A stretch of DNA of 50,876 bases from Bacillota bacterium. Its GTDB lineage: Bacteria; Bacillota; Clostridia; DSM-8532. The notes beneath the pieces were generated by a model. That model saw only the letters and a program-made list of their open reading frames with translations. It was not told where the DNA came from and ran no database searches. This document shows positions 24,595 to 32,146 of the stretch, one piece after another. Where the stretch lies: NCBI GenBank assembly GCA_023440865.1, contig JAEXRM010000146.1, forward strand, positions 1 to 50,876, in the 5' to 3' direction. The position numbers and the translations under genes were made by a program. The number at the start of each line of letters is the position of its first letter. Position 1 is the stretch's first letter.

Positions 24595-25865
24595 GGCGAA
24601 TGCTTTCCTTGCAGCCCCTGAAGTGGGTGCGCATCGGGTTTCGGTTCAGAAAATGGCTTACAGGTGCCGCCGCAGGCGGCCTGCTGCTGCTTTTCTCGTT
24701 CGCCATGCTGCTCAAGGACGGCGTCGTGGGACCCATCCAGAAGGGGGTCGCCCTGGGTGCCGCGCTGGCGGGTCTTGCCAGCATCGCCTTTTGTTTCCGC
24801 ACTATCCTGATGAAGTTCCTGCATGTCTATCCCGCCGGCATTTACAGGAAGCCCGAAAATATCGAGGAAGTGGGCGACGTGCTCTACCGGCGCAAGGTGC
24901 TTTCCTCGGGACCCCGCATTGTCGTGATCGGCGGCGGAACGGGCATCTCGACGATGCTGCGGGGGCTCAAGAAATTCTCAAGCAACATCACGGCGGTCAT
25001 CACCGTGGCAGACGACGGAGGCGGTTCGGGTGCCCTGCGCGAGGATCTTGGCATGCTGCCGCCCGGCGATATCCGCAATTGCATCATGGCGCTCGCCGAG
25101 ACCGAGTCCGTGATGGAAAGGCTGCTGCAGTACCGATTCACCGATGGACGCCTCAAGGGGCAGAGCTTCGGCAACCTCTTTCTGGCCGCCATGAACGGCA
25201 TATCCGACAACTTCGAGCAGGCAGTGCGCAGCACCGGCGAGGTGCTGGCGGTGCAGGGACGCGTGCTGCCGGTGACGGAACAGGACGTGCGGCTCAACGC
25301 CGTACTTGAGGACGGCACCGAGATCATGGGCGAGTCGAACATCGGCCATCACAACAGGCACCATCCCGGCCGCATCCGCCGGATCCGGCTCGAACCGGAA
25401 CGCGTCCAGCCGTTGGAACCCGTGATCGAGGCCATCCGCACCGCGGACCTCATCGTCCTCGGACCTGGGAGCCTGTACACAAGCATCCTGCCAAACCTGC
25501 TGGTCGACGGGGTTGCCGACGCCATCACCGCATCGCGCGCCGCTCGGGTGTATGTCTGCAATGTGATGACACAGCCCGGCGAAACCGACGGCTATTGCGT
25601 ATCCGACCACATCCGCGCGCTGTGGGACCATGCGGGCGCCGGTCTGTTCACCTACTGCCTCGTCAACTGCGGCGATGTGGAAGAGTCGGTCCGCGAGCGG
25701 TATCGCGCCGATGGGGCCGATCTGGTGATGGTGGATCTATCAAGGCTGAAAAAAATGGGTATCAAGTTGGTGGAAAGCGATGTGGTGGAGACCCGCGACC
25801 GGTTGGTCCGGCATGACCCGGACAAGCTGGCGCAGGCCGTGATGGACATTCTTCGGATCCACTAG
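24591..25865 (+). CDS. yvcK: YvcK-family (gluconeogenesis factor) protein with N-terminal membrane anchor
   Basis: This 424-residue protein has a CofD/YvcK-like domain from about residue 105, with IVVIGGGTGIS, TVADDGGGSGALRED and GDIRNCI. The first 80 residues contain two hydrophobic segments (about 22-42 and 50-70), which the classic soluble YvcK of Bacillus lacks. YvcK proteins bind UDP-sugars and are needed for normal wall and shape on gluconeogenic carbon sources. The anchored form would place it at the membrane near wall synthesis. It overlaps rapZ by 4 bp. The next gene starts 88 bp later. Confidence 0.92.
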   Translation: MRRMLSLQPLKWVRIGFRFRKWLTGAAAGGLLLLFSFAMLLKDGVVGPIQKGVALGAALAGLASIAFCFRTILMKFLHVYPAGIYRKPENIEEVGDVLYRRKVLSSGPRIVVIGGGTGISTMLRGLKKFSSNITAVITVADDGGGSGALREDLGMLPPGDIRNCIMALAETESVMERLLQYRFTDGRLKGQSFGNLFLAAMNGISDNFEQAVRSTGEVLAVQGRVLPVTEQDVRLNAVLEDGTEIMGESNIGHHNRHHPGRIRRIRLEPERVQPLEPVIEAIRTADLIVLGPGSLYTSILPNLLVDGVADAITASRAARVYVCNVMTQPGETDGYCVSDHIRALWDHAGAGLFTYCLVNCGDVEESVRERYRADGADLVMVDLSRLKKMGIKLVESDVVETRDRLVRHDPDKLAQAVMDILRIH

Positions 25866-25953
25866 ACTGCAGGCGGCGGCAGGGGCGACAAGACGATTCA
25901 TCCGACCTGCGGACGCAGCTGGCTTGCGTGCGGTTTGCGGAAAGGGGCTTGAG

Positions 25954-28041
25954 ATGGAGTTCGGACCATCCGCCTGGAAGACCATGGATTCGGGCTTGGC
26001 GCGGGAATGGCTGATGACCAACGGCATCGGCGGTTATGCGTCGACCTCCCTGACCGGCTCAAACGACCGCCGGCATCACGGTCTGCTGGTCGCCGCCCCG
26101 CCCGGTCTGCGCGATCGGCACATGGTGCTGGCGCAGGTTTCCGAAGCCGTCGTATCGGCCGGCGACTACCGGTCGCTGCTTTCCTTCCACACGCACGCCC
26201 AGTGCCACCGGGGAGAGGAGTACCTGCGTTCCTTCGTCTGGAACGGCATGCCGCACTGGCACTACCGCATCGGCGACCTCTCGCTGGAAAAACAGGTCGT
26301 CCTTGTGCACGAGCGCAACATCGTGGCGGTGGTGTACCGCGCGCGCAACGGGCGGGAGCCGGTCATGCTCCATCTGACGCCCCTGATCAATTTCCGCAAC
26401 CATCATTTCCTCTCCTATAACCAGTATGCGCATTTCGAGACGGAAACCGACGGCCGGCGCGTATCCGTCCGACCTTTCGGAACGGAGGATGTCATCCGAG
26501 TCGGATGCAGCGCGGGCCAGTTCGTCCGACGTGACCGGTCCTGGTTCTACAACATGTCCTATCCGCAGGAGCGCATGCGCGGCATGCCCGACACGGAGGA
26601 TCACTACATACCTGGCAGCTGGGAGATTTCCCTAGCGCCGGGCGAGTCGGCCACCATCACACTGGTGGCGGCGCTCGACGACCACCCGGAGCACCTGGAC
26701 GGTGATGCCTACGTGGAGGCGGAGATGCGGCGACTTGACGCCCTGCCGCTCCAGGAATCCTGGCGTGATCCTTTTGCGCGCGCGCTGGCCCTTGCGGCCG
26801 ATCAATTCGTCGTCCGCATCCGCGATGCGGACGTGCGGCGCATGCTCGAGCCGGAAGCCGGATTTGCCGCCCATGCGGACGATCACGGCGAAGACGGGGC
26901 GGTCGCCATCATCGCGGGGTATCCGTGGCTTTCCCTGTGGGGGCGCGACTCCATCATCGCGCTGCCGGGCCTCCTGCTCACAACCGGGCGGTTCAGGGAA
27001 GCATCGCGGCTTCTGCGATCCATCGCGGCTAGCATATCCGATGGCCTCCTTGCAAATCCGCTGCTGCCTGATCGGAAGGTCATCTCGGACAGCGGAGCGG
27101 ATGGGCCCCTGTGGCTTTTTGAGGCCGCCTGGCGCTATCATGCCGCCACCGGCGACCAGGAGACGGTCAGGGACCTGATGCCAGTGCTGGAGTCGGTCGT
27201 CCGTTCCCACGCGGAACAAGGCGTCCAGGGGATGAGGCTGGATACGGACGGCTTTCTGCATGTGATTGATGGGACGGAACCCCGCACCTGGATGAATGCC
27301 CGTGTCGGCAACTGGGTTGTGACGCCCAGAACAGGCAAACCGGTCGAAATAAACGCACTCTGGTACAACGCCCTGCGGATCCTTGCCCGTTTCCAGTCGC
27401 TGACCGGCATGGCGGATCATGATATGGGCCTGCCCGGCGGGGTGGATGCCGACGGGCTGGCAGATCGCATCGCCGTTTCCTTCCCGGACGCATTCTGGCA
27501 CGAACCGACGCACTGCCTGCTCGACGTGGCGGGAGACGGGCTGGCGGACGCAGCCGTGCGCCCCAACCAGGTGCTGGCGTTTTCACTCTCGTTCCCGGTC
27601 ATGTCCGGCGACAAGGCGTGTCAGGCCATGAACACGGTGTTCCACGATCTGTACGTCCCACTGGGGTTGCGGAGCCTTTCACCGGCCGACAGCCGGTACA
27701 GCGGCCAGTACGCGGGTGACCAGTATGCACGTGAGGGCGCGATGCATCAGGGCACCGTCTGGCCATGGCTGATCGGGCCGTTCGTGACCGCCTGGCGGCG
27801 TACGCATGCCGATGACCCGGGGTGCAGGGCGTTTCTCGAGGAGGTGTTCCTGCCGTTGCGGGACCATCTTGCGGAAGGTGGGCTGGGCAGCATCGGCCAG
27901 CTGGCCGAGGGCCAGTATCCGTGGCGGCTTGACGGCTGCATCTCTCAGGCCTGGAGCGTCGGCGAGGTGCTGCGGTCCTATATGGAGGACTATCTGGAGG
28001 AAGCGGCCGGACCTTCGGCCGCCGGAGAAGGGGAGCGTTGA
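25954..28041 (+). CDS. Glycogen debranching enzyme (GH133 amylo-1,6-glucosidase type)
   Basis: This 695-residue enzyme has an N-terminal beta-sandwich domain (1-270; TNGIGGYASTSLTGSNDRRHHGLLVA is the family opening) and a C-terminal (alpha/alpha)6 barrel. The barrel holds GYPWLSLWGRDSIIALPGLLL near residue 330, VEINALWYNALR near 468 and GAMHQGTVWPWLIGPF near 600, all typical of archaeal-type debranching enzymes. It should hydrolyse alpha-1,6 branch stubs of glycogen or maltodextrin. It sits between yvcK and whiA, which are usually adjacent, so it may have been inserted. The gap to whiA is only 1 bp. GGGG precedes ATG 25954. Confidence 0.9.
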   Translation: MEFGPSAWKTMDSGLAREWLMTNGIGGYASTSLTGSNDRRHHGLLVAAPPGLRDRHMVLAQVSEAVVSAGDYRSLLSFHTHAQCHRGEEYLRSFVWNGMPHWHYRIGDLSLEKQVVLVHERNIVAVVYRARNGREPVMLHLTPLINFRNHHFLSYNQYAHFETETDGRRVSVRPFGTEDVIRVGCSAGQFVRRDRSWFYNMSYPQERMRGMPDTEDHYIPGSWEISLAPGESATITLVAALDDHPEHLDGDAYVEAEMRRLDALPLQESWRDPFARALALAADQFVVRIRDADVRRMLEPEAGFAAHADDHGEDGAVAIIAGYPWLSLWGRDSIIALPGLLLTTGRFREASRLLRSIAASISDGLLANPLLPDRKVISDSGADGPLWLFEAAWRYHAATGDQETVRDLMPVLESVVRSHAEQGVQGMRLDTDGFLHVIDGTEPRTWMNARVGNWVVTPRTGKPVEINALWYNALRILARFQSLTGMADHDMGLPGGVDADGLADRIAVSFPDAFWHEPTHCLLDVAGDGLADAAVRPNQVLAFSLSFPVMSGDKACQAMNTVFHDLYVPLGLRSLSPADSRYSGQYAGDQYAREGAMHQGTVWPWLIGPFVTAWRRTHADDPGCRAFLEEVFLPLRDHLAEGGLGSIGQLAEGQYPWRLDGCISQAWSVGEVLRSYMEDYLEEAAGPSAAGEGER

Positions 28042-28042
28042 T

Positions 28043-28999
28043 TTGTCGTTTTCATCGCAGGTGAAGGAAGAACTCAGTCGTATCGAGGAGACGCATCCCT
28101 GTTGCCGGCGCAGCGAACTCGCGGCCATGCTGCGCAGCGGCTTGACGCTGCGGCGCGTTGGCGGTCTGACGCGCCTGCTGTTTGTGTCCGAGAATGCCGC
28201 CCTGTCGCGGCATGTATTCTCGTCAGTCAAGGAGCTGTATCATTCCGGGCCGGAGGTTGTCCTGCTCAAGACACACCGGTTTCGCGACCATGCGGTCTAC
28301 CGGCTCGATTTTTCCGCGCTGGCGGCGGAATCGGAGCGGCACGGCCTGCTGCATGACATCGGTATCCGCGCGACCGACGGGCATCTGGTCTTTCTGCCCT
28401 GGAAACCGAAGAGCCGATGTTGCCGGCGGGCCTTCCTCCGCGGCTGCTTTCTTGCGACCGGCTCGATATCCGATCCGGACCGATCCTACCATCTGGAGGT
28501 ATCGTTTCCGGAGCCGCAGCTGCTGGCTGAGTTCCAGGAGGTGCTTCGTGAGTATGGCATCGAAGCGCGCGACATCATCCGCAAGGGGCACCGGCTCGCT
28601 TACCTGAAGGAAGGCCAGGAGATCGTCGATTTCCTGAACATCGCGGGCGCACATGCTTCGCTGATGCAGCTGGAGAACATCCGCATCATGAAGGACATGC
28701 GCAACCAGGTCAACCGCATCGTCAACTGCGAGACGGCGAACCTGGAAAAGACGGTGAACGCCTCCTTCAGGCAGGTTGAGCAGATCCGCTACCTGGACGG
28801 CCGCATCGGCCTGGACGCGTTGCCGGACGGACTGCGCGAGATCGCGCGGCTGCGTCTCGACCACGCGGAGGTGTCGCTCCAGGAGCTTGGGGAAATGCTG
28901 CATCCGGCCCTGACGAAATCCGGCGTCAACCACCGGCTGCGCAAACTCGAGCGCTTGGCTGAGCAGGAACGGGAAAAGAGGGGGGAGCCCCTCGCCTGA
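28043..28999 (+). CDS. whiA: WhiA-type regulator (LAGLIDADG-HTH protein)
   Basis: This 318-residue protein opens with SFSSQVKEELSRI, the standard WhiA start. It has the LAGLIDADG-derived core (RGCFLATGSISDPDRSYHLEV near 130) and a C-terminal helix-turn-helix (LDHAEVSLQELGEMLHP, SGVNHRLRKLE). In Firmicutes WhiA affects cell division and chromosome segregation. The start is a TTG at 28043, with GGGGAG upstream inside the previous gene. No better ATG matches the family start. It is the last gene of the operon and ends 4 bp from the convergent DUF1015 gene, with no hairpin between them. Confidence 0.94.
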   Translation: MSFSSQVKEELSRIEETHPCCRRSELAAMLRSGLTLRRVGGLTRLLFVSENAALSRHVFSSVKELYHSGPEVVLLKTHRFRDHAVYRLDFSALAAESERHGLLHDIGIRATDGHLVFLPWKPKSRCCRRAFLRGCFLATGSISDPDRSYHLEVSFPEPQLLAEFQEVLREYGIEARDIIRKGHRLAYLKEGQEIVDFLNIAGAHASLMQLENIRIMKDMRNQVNRIVNCETANLEKTVNASFRQVEQIRYLDGRIGLDALPDGLREIARLRLDHAEVSLQELGEMLHPALTKSGVNHRLRKLERLAEQEREKRGEPLA

Positions 29000-29003
29000 T
29001 GCC

Positions 29004-30392
29004 TCAGCGGATCTTGCGGCACTCCAGGTAGAAGCGCTTCTCGTGCGCCTCCCCCATCGAGAAGGTCTTGCGAGGCAAGGCACCGTCGCGGATGACGGTC
29101 GGGAACAGCGCCTCCTTCTCCATCACGGGCAGCAACAGCCCCAGGTTGCCGGGCTCGGCGCCGTGGTGTGCCGTCACGTCGTCGCCATGCACATAATCAA
29201 TTGTCGTTTGCGGACGGGATGCAAGCCAATCGTCGAGGAAAACCTGCAGGGAACCGACCGCAAGCTGCTGCGTCGGGTTTTCCCAGACAAGGCGCTCCCT
29301 GCCCTGCGGAGATATCAGCACGGCGGTTTGTTCGCCGTCCGCAGGGACGTTCTCCCCGACTGCCGGTTCGATGCGTGTCCGAATGCCCCGCTTGGCGTGC
29401 CATGCGGCGAAATCACGTGAAAACACGTCGTGGTCGGCGTTGAACAGCACCCGGTGGATGGGCTCGAACACGAGGCCGTCATCATGGAGATTGACCAGCT
29501 CGATGAGTGCATACCGGGCGGGATGGTTTTCGCGCGCCGCTTCGGACAGCCCCTCGCGGATGCGGTTCCAGCAGGTCTTGGCGGTCGCGAGGGAATGGTT
29601 GCCATCGCCTACGGCAAAGAGCAGCACACCGGTCTTGCCGTCGGTGCCGTATCGTCGCGCGAATGCCTCCGGATCAGCCAGCCGTGCCAGCGAGGCGGCC
29701 ATACCGTCGAGCAGTCCTTTATCGGCGATGGTCCAGCCGCGGACATGACCGCTGTGCTCCATGAGCGGGAAGTCATACACGGGACGGATTGCGTCCGATG
29801 AATGGACGGTGTCGGCATGCCCGGGTTCGGCTCCGGCGATGCAGGCGGCGTGCAGCGGCTCGATGACGGCGCGCTGCGGATCGTCGATGAGGATCATGAT
29901 GTGCGGCAGTTCGAGGCTGGCGCTCTCGCGGATGCGCACGCGGGGGGGGAGCCGTTCGATGATGGTGCCCTCCGTTGCACGGATGGGGCTTTGGGAGCCT
30001 GCGGAAAAATCATAGCGTTCCAGATCGAGCGAAAGCATCAATCCCAGCCGACGCTGTCCGTGGCGCGTCGTGCGCTCGGTCAGCAGGGGGCCGCGGTGCG
30101 CGCGCAGCAGACCCTGGGCGAGGTAGTCCGCCATGGTGCGGTTGATGGTGGCGATGCGCTCCCGCTTGCGGGAATCCTCCTCCCGTTCGAGCCATACCTC
30201 GGGAAAGATCAAACGCAGCGTGGAGGGCGACTGCCCGACCAGCGCCTCGACGCGGAGCCAGTACTCCGGTTCGGATGTGTATTGGTCGCATGCGACGACT
30301 GCCCATTTCGTCATGTCCGTGCCTTCCTGCGGCAACAGGATGTCGTCTGTCATGACGCCAAGGGAGTCAAGGATCTCTTGCCATGTAGCCAT
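29004..30392 (-). CDS. DUF1015 family protein
   Basis: This 462-residue cytosolic protein has the features of DUF1015: ILLPQEGTDMTKWAVVACDQYTSEPEYW at residues 19-46, YDFPLMEH and AVGDGNHSLATAKTCW (near 255-270), which includes the conserved GNHSLATAK. Its activity is unknown. Members in other bacteria are often found near serine biosynthesis genes, which is not the case here. GGAGGAGC precedes ATG 30392. It is transcribed alone toward whiA, and the two stop codons almost touch. Confidence 0.87.
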   Translation of the reverse strand: MATWQEILDSLGVMTDDILLPQEGTDMTKWAVVACDQYTSEPEYWLRVEALVGQSPSTLRLIFPEVWLEREEDSRKRERIATINRTMADYLAQGLLRAHRGPLLTERTTRHGQRRLGLMLSLDLERYDFSAGSQSPIRATEGTIIERLPPRVRIRESASLELPHIMILIDDPQRAVIEPLHAACIAGAEPGHADTVHSSDAIRPVYDFPLMEHSGHVRGWTIADKGLLDGMAASLARLADPEAFARRYGTDGKTGVLLFAVGDGNHSLATAKTCWNRIREGLSEAARENHPARYALIELVNLHDDGLVFEPIHRVLFNADHDVFSRDFAAWHAKRGIRTRIEPAVGENVPADGEQTAVLISPQGRERLVWENPTQQLAVGSLQVFLDDWLASRPQTTIDYVHGDDVTAHHGAEPGNLGLLLPVMEKEALFPTVIRDGALPRKTFSMGEAHEKRFYLECRKIR

Positions 30393-30594
30393 GTCGTCAG
30401 CTCCTCCGGTTCATCGGCACCGCACCGGCTGGCTGGCCTGATGTGCGGCAACGGATGCCGCACGTGCAGGAATATGATGTCGATCCTGCAAGCGGCATGT
30501 TTTTACCAGTGTAACGGGAGCCAAGAAGAATGTAAAGAGTTGTTGCGGCCTCGCAGGAAGCAATACGCGCAGGGGACAAGCATGCGCATGAACG

Positions 30595-31713
30595 TCAGCC
30601 TGCGGAGCGGATGCAGTTCTTGCCTTCGGCCTTTGCCCTGTACAGCTGCCTGTCAGCCCGGTCCATGAAGGCCTCGGGCGATTCGCCGGCACGATGCTGG
30701 ACCACGCCGAAACTGGCGGTCACATGACCGCAGCGGATGTAGTGGTTCGACTCGATGGTCTGCCGGAGCCGTTCGACGATCTCCAGCGCTTCTTCCAGCC
30801 GCGTGTCGGGAAACAGGAGCGTGAATTCCTCGCCGCCCCAGCGCGCGAAGATGTCGCGCCTTCGGATGGCTTCATCGACGAGATTCACGGTGGCCAGGAT
30901 GACCTGGTCGCCGATGAGATGGCCGTATGTGTCGTTGATGCGCTTGAAATCGTCGAAGTCGAAAAGGACGAGTGACAAGGGGATGCGGTATTCCTCGGCA
31001 CAACCGACCCAGGACTGGAGCGCCTCATTGAACCGGCCGCGGTTGGCGATGCCGGTGAGCGGATCGGTCAGGGAGAGCCGGAGCAGTTTTGTCATCTGCA
31101 GGTACTGGTTCCGCTTCTCGAGGCCGTGCAGGTAGATCACCGCGCCGACGGCCACGGTCGCACCCAGCGTGAACAGAATCGCGACGGTTGCGTCGAGTGC
31201 CGGGTTTTCGGCCATCTCGGGCCTGTAGAGCAATGGCGAAAGCAGCAGCGTCACCGCGCTGAGCGCGGCTGCATGGATGAATCGGTTCGGGATGAGGAAG
31301 ACCATCAGTGAGAGGGCGGTCACCCCGAGACATACGGACAGGTTGCTGTAGGCATTGAGAGAGGAGCCGACAAGATAGAACCAGATGCTGATCGAAAGCC
31401 CCTCGAAGACCGTCACGCTCGCCGTGAGCGTCCGGTGGTCGGTGAGCGACGAAATGCGCAGCAGCATGAGCACCGCCGTGATCATGTACAGGACGCGGAG
31501 CGAGATGCCGATCCAATTCTGGCTCGAGAAGGGTGTCAGGAGTATTTCCGCGAGCATGACCGCGGACAGGAGCACGGACAATCCCGCCAGGAGAGGACGC
31601 ACGCTGGCGCGCATCGCGAAAAAGCCGGATAGGCGGAAGTCGCGCTCCAGCTTCTGATCACGGAATTCGCCCAACAACGGGGCGATGCGCCCGCCGGGCT
31701 CGTTTCTCTCCAA
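30595..31713 (-). CDS. Membrane diguanylate cyclase with I-site
   Basis: This 372-residue protein has six hydrophobic segments (about 38-205) of a simple membrane sensor region, then a GGDEF domain. The domain begins LTDPLTGIANR, has FDFDDFKRINDTYGH, and carries GGEEF at 293-297. Unlike the two TPR proteins at 2211-5290 it has a canonical RxxD inhibitory site (RRRD, 284-287) five residues before the signature. It should make cyclic di-GMP with feedback inhibition. The start is a TTG at 31713 with AGGAGG at ideal spacing. No partner gene is adjacent. Confidence 0.88.
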   Translation of the reverse strand: MERNEPGGRIAPLLGEFRDQKLERDFRLSGFFAMRASVRPLLAGLSVLLSAVMLAEILLTPFSSQNWIGISLRVLYMITAVLMLLRISSLTDHRTLTASVTVFEGLSISIWFYLVGSSLNAYSNLSVCLGVTALSLMVFLIPNRFIHAAALSAVTLLLSPLLYRPEMAENPALDATVAILFTLGATVAVGAVIYLHGLEKRNQYLQMTKLLRLSLTDPLTGIANRGRFNEALQSWVGCAEEYRIPLSLVLFDFDDFKRINDTYGHLIGDQVILATVNLVDEAIRRRDIFARWGGEEFTLLFPDTRLEEALEIVERLRQTIESNHYIRCGHVTASFGVVQHRAGESPEAFMDRADRQLYRAKAEGKNCIRSAG

Positions 31714-31853
31714 AGGTGCCTCCTCGACGCGACCTTGTCAGCGCCGGACGCGGAAGGGGGATCCGCGCCGCAGGGTGGTGGTCCTTCGTCATCTCGGGTA
31801 CAGCGGCCAAGCCCCGGAACCGGGCATGGCCGTAAGTGTTCTTGTTATCAACC

Positions 31854-31882
31854 ATTAAAACATACGGGACTGTGCCGGGCAA
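31854..31882 (-). promoter_or_regulatory. Possible promoter of the membrane diguanylate cyclase
   Basis: On the minus strand TTGCCC (31877-31882), 17 nt, TTTAAT (31854-31859), in a short AT-rich patch 140 bp before the start codon. The remaining 31883-31980 shows nothing I can identify. Confidence 0.35.
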
Positions 31883-31980
31883 GCGCGGTTCGTGTCGAAT
31901 CTCGTCGAACATGAAAACGCGCCGCCAGGGAGCCGATGGAACGCGGCGTCCGCAACACGCTCCGCGGACCCGCGTCCGGC

Positions 31981-32010
31981 TTGACGCCCGGCGTGGGCGT
32001 TCGTTATACT
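31981..32010 (+). promoter_or_regulatory. alaS promoter
   Basis: TTGACG (31981-31986), 18 nt, TATACT (32005-32010), 137 bp before alaS. The leader contains no T-box signature, unlike many Firmicutes alaS genes. Confidence 0.65.
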
Positions 32011-32146
32011 CAAACGGAGCGTTCTCGGTGCTTGCACCGCAACGCGGGGCGGTCAGCGCATTCGGCGGACAATCCGGCCGGTGCGGCGGCGAATGGCCGA
32101 CATGACGCCCATTTTGACGCCCATGCGGCGGAACGGGGTTTCGGCA

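Noticed and set aside
31765..31790. AGGGTGGTGG resembling a T-box element before alaS
   Set aside because: It lies about 200 bp upstream of the alaS promoter, lacks the full AGGGTGGTACCGCG consensus and has no terminator partner.
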